Under the pieces are notes generated by a model, which saw only the letters and a program-made list of their open reading frames with translations, made no database searches and was not told the origin of the DNA. A DNA stretch of 64,000 nucleotides, taken from NCBI RefSeq assembly GCF_004348825.1, contig NZ_SMJU01000013.1:36690-100689 (forward strand), given 5' to 3'. Positions within the stretch are counted from its first letter, which is position 1. Each line of letters opens with the position of its first letter. Position numbers and translations under genes: made by a program. Of the stretch, positions 59,086 through 64,000 are shown piece by piece. Source of the stretch: Arundinibacter roseus (GTDB lineage: Bacteria; Bacteroidota; Bacteroidia; Cytophagales; Spirosomataceae).

Positions 59086-61917
59086 TCAAAATGGCAGTCG
59101 GTAGCCTGCGGATATTTGGGAGTTTCTAAACAAATTTCTGGCCGACAAATCAACGTAAAACCGTCCTCCGGCGACCTGAAACAGGTTGGCTCCCACAATG
59201 ATATTAAACACCCCCTGCGTATTGTTAAATTCATTGGATCCTATTTTCATCAATCCAAGTCCAACACCGGCATAAGGGCTGAAATCCGTTTCATTTTTCA
59301 GTTTAAAATCATAAATACCATTTACAAACAAACCAAAAGTACTGCTAGTACCAAATCCCAGGAAGGTTTCGGGCATGAGGTAAAAATTAGTTTCCCGGTA
59401 GCGGTAGTGGCTTCGGAAACCGATATTGAGCGTCGTGGCTCCACCAAAATTTACTCCACCCAGGGCAGACATTCCGTTATAATGGAGGCGGCTAAAAAAA
59501 CCGTCTTTGGCCGCATGAGGTCCTACAAATGCCTGCTGCTCGGGAGTAATAAAATTGCGACTTGTCGCAAGTGACGAAACTCCTGCTGCCTGCTCCACTT
59601 CCATCTCCTCGGGTAGAGTTTCTACGGGTTCATCCACAATTCTCACAACTCCGTCCTGCCGATTTTGGCCCTGACGAAGCTCTTCCAGTTCATTTCGGAG
59701 TGCCTGAAGTTCTGCTTCCAGTTCCTGCCGGTTGTCATTCCGGGCACCTAGTCGTTGGTTCTGCTGACGTTCGTAGCGGCGTTCCAACTGATTCATCGAA
59801 CGCTCCATGCGTTGCTGATACCGCTGATTGGTACGTTCGATTTCGTCGATACGTTTTTTATACTCATCTGTCATGAGCTTCATTGCAGCCGGATCTCCAT
59901 CTCGATAGGCCGACCGATTGGCTTCTTCTTCGGCTTGTTCGGCAGCCTTTATTTTTTCGATTCCGTCTTCGAGCGCCTGCTTTTCATCGGTAAGTTCTTT
60001 TTCAAGTGTTTCATTTTTCTGAGCTTTGGCGCTGTCGAGTTCTGCCGAAAGTTTACTAATCCGTTTCTCATAGGCAGCCTGCATTTCTACTGCCCTTCTG
60101 CGCTCAGTACGCATTGCATCCAGTTGATCCTGAGGAAGATCTCCGTAATTAGCAGAACCCTGTCGACCTCCTGACATTCTGCCGGAATTTCTCATGGAAT
60201 CATACGAACTATTCCGTTGATCGTTCCGGTTAGAGTTATTAAAATCCTGCCGAATTTCTTCGTTATTTTTTTCTATTTGATCAAGCTTGTCTTCGATCGA
60301 ACGCAGACGTTCCTGCAATTCTTCCATATATCGACGCTGCGATTGATTTCTTTCAAACTCGCGTTCCGCTTGTTTTTCGGCCTCATCCAGTTTATTTCTG
60401 AATTCCGTTGGGTTCATTTTCATGAGTTGCCCATCCTTCTTATCATATGCTTCTTTATTCGCATCTTTTTCCTGCCGCTGAATGTCCTCAATTTCAGCAA
60501 TTCGCTTTCTGAGTTCGTTTCTTTCCTCGGTTAGTTCATTTACCCGCGTGCGGTCGTCATCGGCCCGGGCGTCACGAATGTCGTCATTAAGGTCGTCGAT
60601 TTTTTCTTCATAGCTTTTTTTCAAATCTTCGCTACGTTCAATTTCAGCTTTCATGTTTTTCATGACGACTGCATCATAAGATGCTTCTTCAATTTTCTTC
60701 ACCGGATCTCGCCCATTTCCCAGCAATAGCCCCAAACTCAGGCCATAAGCCCAGCTCGTACTAAGTTCATCCGGATCAACGGTATTTTCCAATAAGTCGT
60801 TTGAAGTTAGAAGTGCCTTGGCATAAGCCGTCAGTTTAAGTGATCGGGAAAAAGGAAAATCCAGGCCCAAACCACCTGAGACGAAGGGTTTGTTATCCAT
60901 TTCAACGCTGATTCCGTTTACTTCATAGCCTTCAAGAGCGTCAATTACTCCACCACCGACGGTTATATTGGGCGTTAGTCCCTGCCCATTGGAAAGTTTA
61001 AATTTTCCTTCTCCTCCATACAGAGCGAGGCGATCGGCAGTTGAAAAATAGCCGTCTTCCATCCCTCGCCAGTAAAAACCACGAATGCCTACGTAAGGTC
61101 CAAAATTGAATCCTGAACTTACCCCAATAAATTTGGTATTGGCAAATGGTAAACTCTTATCAAAATTCAATTGACCAGCCGTAACTTCGATAGGCAGACT
61201 GATACCCCTGGAAAAATTTGCCAGATAGTCTTTGTCAAGTTCCGACAAGTCGCCGGGCTTGCGCCCGCCAAGATAAAAAATCAGTGAGGCCCGAACGGAC
61301 CAGTTTCTTAACAATTCATTGGGATAATCGGCCAATGCCAATTCATTGGCTGTTCGCTCCGCCGCGCTCGTCAGACTTCGCACCGGCGAATCGTTAAAAC
61401 TCGTATTGACCGCCTGTACGCCAAAGGTGTATCGGTCTCCTGCACTGAATTGCAGACCGCCCCCGGCCGATACATAAATGTTCTTGAAAGCAGTAAGGTC
61501 ATCCGGACTCAGCGTTTGAACCCCCGTGCCCAAAGTCAGATACGGAACCACCCCTCCACGGGCTAAATTAATTTTGAAGTCGCCACCCCAGCGCTGTACA
61601 CCAACATTAATGGTGTCCAATAACGCATTTTGCAAAGCGGGTGTGGAAAGTGAACTGAAATTTCTAGTCAGATTCAGCGATTGCAGGTACGTAGCCCGGA
61701 GCTCCACGAACTCTCCGAAACCGAATCCGAGCTGTCCACCTACCAAAAATCCATCACTAATTCCGGTATTTTTATTCCAGAACACATATTCTCCCGAGGG
61801 AGCCAACGTATAACTTATTCCTTTAACCTGAGCCTGTGTTACTTGTGCGCTCGCCAAGGCCATCATCAGGCACAGCCCTATCAGGCGAGTCCCCTTTTTG
61901 TGTAGTTTCATTTTCAT
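59086..61917 (-). CDS. Barrel / coiled-coil / barrel outer-membrane protein
   Basis: Large envelope protein of 943 residues with a signal peptide (to about residue 29, VTQAQ). Residues about 30-400 show repeated amphipathic strands as in outer-membrane barrels (GFLVGGQLGFGFGEFVELRATYL, IKFIGVSS..). A long charged coiled coil follows at about 410-755, and a second set of strands (about 795-943) ends with FYVDLSARNLFRNSQISAGYRLPF, typical of an outer-membrane C-terminus. The coiled coil contains two related halves: about 425-530 and about 620-720, sharing the pattern SYEEKI..L, ANKEAY / ANRSAY and MNPTEFRNKLDE / MTDEYKKRIDE. Function unknown; a periplasm-spanning or peptidoglycan-tethering role is possible. 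Confidence 0.8.
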   Translation of the reverse strand: MKMKLHKKGTRLIGLCLMMALASAQVTQAQVKGISYTLAPSGEYVFWNKNTGISDGFLVGGQLGFGFGEFVELRATYLQSLNLTRNFSSLSTPALQNALLDTINVGVQRWGGDFKINLARGGVVPYLTLGTGVQTLSPDDLTAFKNIYVSAGGGLQFSAGDRYTFGVQAVNTSFNDSPVRSLTSAAERTANELALADYPNELLRNWSVRASLIFYLGGRKPGDLSELDKDYLANFSRGISLPIEVTAGQLNFDKSLPFANTKFIGVSSGFNFGPYVGIRGFYWRGMEDGYFSTADRLALYGGEGKFKLSNGQGLTPNITVGGGVIDALEGYEVNGISVEMDNKPFVSGGLGLDFPFSRSLKLTAYAKALLTSNDLLENTVDPDELSTSWAYGLSLGLLLGNGRDPVKKIEEASYDAVVMKNMKAEIERSEDLKKSYEEKIDDLNDDIRDARADDDRTRVNELTEERNELRKRIAEIEDIQRQEKDANKEAYDKKDGQLMKMNPTEFRNKLDEAEKQAEREFERNQSQRRYMEELQERLRSIEDKLDQIEKNNEEIRQDFNNSNRNDQRNSSYDSMRNSGRMSGGRQGSANYGDLPQDQLDAMRTERRRAVEMQAAYEKRISKLSAELDSAKAQKNETLEKELTDEKQALEDGIEKIKAAEQAEEEANRSAYRDGDPAAMKLMTDEYKKRIDEIERTNQRYQQRMERSMNQLERRYERQQNQRLGARNDNRQELEAELQALRNELEELRQGQNRQDGVVRIVDEPVETLPEEMEVEQAAGVSSLATSRNFITPEQQAFVGPHAAKDGFFSRLHYNGMSALGGVNFGGATTLNIGFRSHYRYRETNFYLMPETFLGFGTSSTFGLFVNGIYDFKLKNETDFSPYAGVGLGLMKIGSNEFNNTQGVFNIIVGANLFQVAGGRFYVDLSARNLFRNSQISAGYRLPF

Positions 61918-62216
61918 ACTCGTACTTCATTTAGAGCTACGCTGCACCCAAAACACGCACCGCCTAACTCGATGGTTAAATCGATTGATACCAAAATCAG
62001 ATTGAATAGCGGACCCTGGGTCGGTCAAATCCAACTGATTTTAGTTTGTTTTGTCAAACTGTCATCAAAAAGAGTATACCAAAGATGCATCCTGTATGAA
62101 TTGGCTACGTATAGTAACCAATAATGGAAAGTCCGTGCTCGTAGCTGGGGAAAGATCACCCCTGACGGATCGTAGCTGTATGAAGAAGTAAAAGTTTGTA
62201 ATAAATTGGGGTGTGC
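61918..62216. other. Intergenic region, nothing recognised
   Basis: About 300 bases before the barrel/coiled-coil gene (minus strand) and after the helicase gene stop. No terminator stem, promoter pair or frame that I can support. Confidence 0.4.
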
Positions 62217-64000
62217 CTATTCATGCATAAATTCCCAGGCACTATGATACCCTCCGGCCTGCTCGGCATAGGAAATAAAATCAGCATAAAACGGCAGACG
62301 GGCAATGGTTGCGCTATCGCCAATGACGACAAGTTTTTTTCGGGCGCGGGTCATGGCCACATTCATACGGCGAATATCGTTCAAAAAGCCAATTGTTCCT
62401 TCGTCGTTGCTGCGGGTAAGGCTGATATAGACAATATCGCGCTCCTGTCCCTGAAAACTATCAATGGTGTTAACAGTAATTGTCTGATTGAGCTCTTGCG
62501 TCAGAGTCAGGTGCTTTTGCAACTCCTGCATCAGCAATACCTGCTGGCGATAGGGAGAAACCACACCCACGGTATACACTTCTTGCGTAGAAAGCTGACT
62601 AATGAAAGATACTAAATGCTTAAATAAGAATGCAGCTTCTTCTGGGTTTGCATAGCTTGTTCCTTCGCTCTTTTCTTCAAAACCGCAGCCCGCCGTATCA
62701 ATAAATACCAATGGCGCTTCGTCAGAATGAACCGTGTGCCGGGCTACGGAAGGATGGGCCATGAGTTTGTTTTCGTAAAAAATCTGTGATGAATACCCCA
62801 TAATCAATTCGTGCATGCGGTACTGTTCACGAAGCAAAACGACGGCTTCGGGATGCGCAGCAACGCATTTTTCCAAAAGTGTGGTGGTTAAACCCTGCGC
62901 AGCAGCCTCGGCTGATTTTACGGTTGGCGGCAATTGGCAATGATCACCGGCCATAATTAATTTGGGTGCTTTTAGTACCGGAATCCAGCAGGCAGGTTCG
63001 AGAGCTTGTCCGGCTTCGTCCATCACAACGGCCTGATAGCTCGCTCCGCGCACCGTATAATGATTGCTCCCGACGAGCGTAGCCGCAATTACCTGCGTTT
63101 TGCTGACGGTATCCTCAATGGCGTACTGTTCCAGTTTGCCTACCTCTTTCATTAATTTGCGGGATTCGTCAAAGAGTGCATTGCGTTGGTCACGTTCGGC
63201 TTTCCCAAAATTGCGTTTGTAGGTATGAGCCAGATTTTTGAATTCGGCGGCTTGTTTTTTGAGCCGCTTCATTTCTTTGGCGGAAGGGTGCTCAGCCAAT
63301 TTATGTTCCAGCGTTAGCGCCAGCAACTGGTCCGCCACTCGTGCCGGATTGCCAACACGCAGTACATTCAGGCCGGCTGCGGCCAGTTTTTCACTTAACA
63401 AATCTACGGCCGTATTACTCGGTGCTACTACTAGCACCGGAAGTGGATTTTGTCGCAGCAACGCCCGGATCGCCGCTACCAGCGTGGTGGTTTTGCCCGT
63501 GCCCGGCGGACCGTGCACAATTGCAAGCTCTTTGGCTGCCAAAATTTTCTGAACGGCTATTTGCTGAAATTCATTTAAAGTGGTCGCCTCTGCATTTTCG
63601 TTAGAAATCAGACTAAATTCCGGCGATTTCTCAGCTGTCAGTACGCGCAGCAGTGCGCCTTCAACCGGCAGAGCATGACGGGTAGAGGCGGTATTCAGCG
63701 CAGCCTGCATTTCGTCATAACTATTACTATCGAAAAGTAGATCAATTCCCAGCTTGCCGTCACGCGTCCAATCGGGCAATTCGTCTACCCGAAAAGATAT
63801 TTTAAGTTTATTTCCATAAATAAAAGACAGAGTTCCTTGCAGCCGATCGGTTTGAGGTGCATGGTTTGAAAAGAGCGCTACGGGCATTCCTGAACGAAAC
63901 TGATGCGCCAGGTTGTGATGCGTAGTACGTTCAAACTCGACGGTCAGGTACTCGCCCCGGCCAATTTCCGTAGCGCAGATTGCCACCGGATACCAGGCCA
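62217..64000 (-). CDS. IGHMBP2/DNA2-like superfamily 1 helicase, 5' end outside window
   Basis: Superfamily 1B AAA-type helicase (UPF1/IGHMBP2 group), acting on DNA or RNA. The frame is still open at the window edge and reads AWYPVAICATEIGRGEYLTV, the usual OB-like domain of the family, so the true start is beyond 64000. The visible part is about 594 residues. Walker A is AIVHGPPGTGKTTTLVAAI, motif II is AVVMDEAGQALEPACW, motif III is IMAGDHCQLPPTV, and motif VI is VAMTRARKKLVVIGDS. An insertion with coiled-coil character (LKKQAAEFKNLAHTYKRNFG) lies between motifs Ia and II, as in IGHMBP2. Bacteroidota usually carry one such gene. Confidence 0.95.
   Translation of the reverse strand, partial: AWYPVAICATEIGRGEYLTVEFERTTHHNLAHQFRSGMPVALFSNHAPQTDRLQGTLSFIYGNKLKISFRVDELPDWTRDGKLGIDLLFDSNSYDEMQAALNTASTRHALPVEGALLRVLTAEKSPEFSLISNENAEATTLNEFQQIAVQKILAAKELAIVHGPPGTGKTTTLVAAIRALLRQNPLPVLVVAPSNTAVDLLSEKLAAAGLNVLRVGNPARVADQLLALTLEHKLAEHPSAKEMKRLKKQAAEFKNLAHTYKRNFGKAERDQRNALFDESRKLMKEVGKLEQYAIEDTVSKTQVIAATLVGSNHYTVRGASYQAVVMDEAGQALEPACWIPVLKAPKLIMAGDHCQLPPTVKSAEAAAQGLTTTLLEKCVAAHPEAVVLLREQYRMHELIMGYSSQIFYENKLMAHPSVARHTVHSDEAPLVFIDTAGCGFEEKSEGTSYANPEEAAFLFKHLVSFISQLSTQEVYTVGVVSPYRQQVLLMQELQKHLTLTQELNQTITVNTIDSFQGQERDIVYISLTRSNDEGTIGFLNDIRRMNVAMTRARKKLVVIGDSATIARLPFYADFISYAEQAGGYHSAWEFMHE

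Overview
The window is from a member of the Bacteroidota, most likely order Cytophagales (Spirosomaceae-like). The evidence is a SusC/SusD pair, many lipoproteins and PorT-like barrels, few Shine-Dalgarno sequences, and several TAnnTTTG-type promoter boxes. Most genes have balanced base composition. The 8.2-12.4 kb stretch is strikingly AT-rich and looks acquired.

Layout. (1) 1-8138: an amino-sugar island. An MFS sugar permease (cut by the window edge), a ROK kinase and a GH20 beta-N-acetylhexosaminidase lie on the minus strand. A NagX-like inner-membrane protein, a DapA/NanA-family aldolase and an SSS symporter lie on the plus strand. (2) 8181-13140: a defence island. Two tandem reverse transcriptases match the Drt3a/Drt3b pair of the antiphage system DRT3. 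They are followed by a compact structured RNA candidate that exposes an ACACACA stretch and ends in a strong terminator, then by an orphan MNT-type nucleotidyltransferase. Related GTGAGACAC hairpins sit at the edges. (3) 13214-14185: a GH43 protein. (4) 14421-25155: a lasso-type RiPP cluster. It has an asparagine-synthetase-like cyclase, a 37-residue precursor, a glycosyltransferase, an SGNH/MBOAT acyl-transfer pair, two FkbM and one TylF methyltransferases, an HPr-kinase-like protein, a PqqD-like recognition protein, a transglutaminase-like leader protease and one more methyltransferase. The precursor lacks the usual lasso core signature and no exporter is present. (5) 25224-34671: SusD and SusC, an S9 peptidase and a type-B carboxylesterase.

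(6) 34791-49743: mixed chromosomal genes. They include DinB, YjdM, GH32, a two-subunit molybdenum hydroxylase, threonine aldolase, a cNMP/CBS/DUF294 protein with a DnaQ-like exonuclease, a hydroxypyruvate-isomerase-like protein and several unnamed envelope proteins. (7) 50242-64000: a GNAT-nitrilase fusion, GDPD, small secreted proteins, leuS, a PorT-like barrel, a 943-residue barrel/coiled-coil/barrel protein with an internal duplication, and an IGHMBP2-like helicase cut by the window end. Two-hairpin REP-like repeats with covarying stems occur at 49.8, 54.6 and 58.7 kb.

The two systems of most interest are the complete DRT3 locus with its candidate RNA and the heavily decorated lasso-like cluster beside a SusCD/S9 peptidase locus. 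No rRNA, tRNA, CRISPR array or transposase gene was seen.
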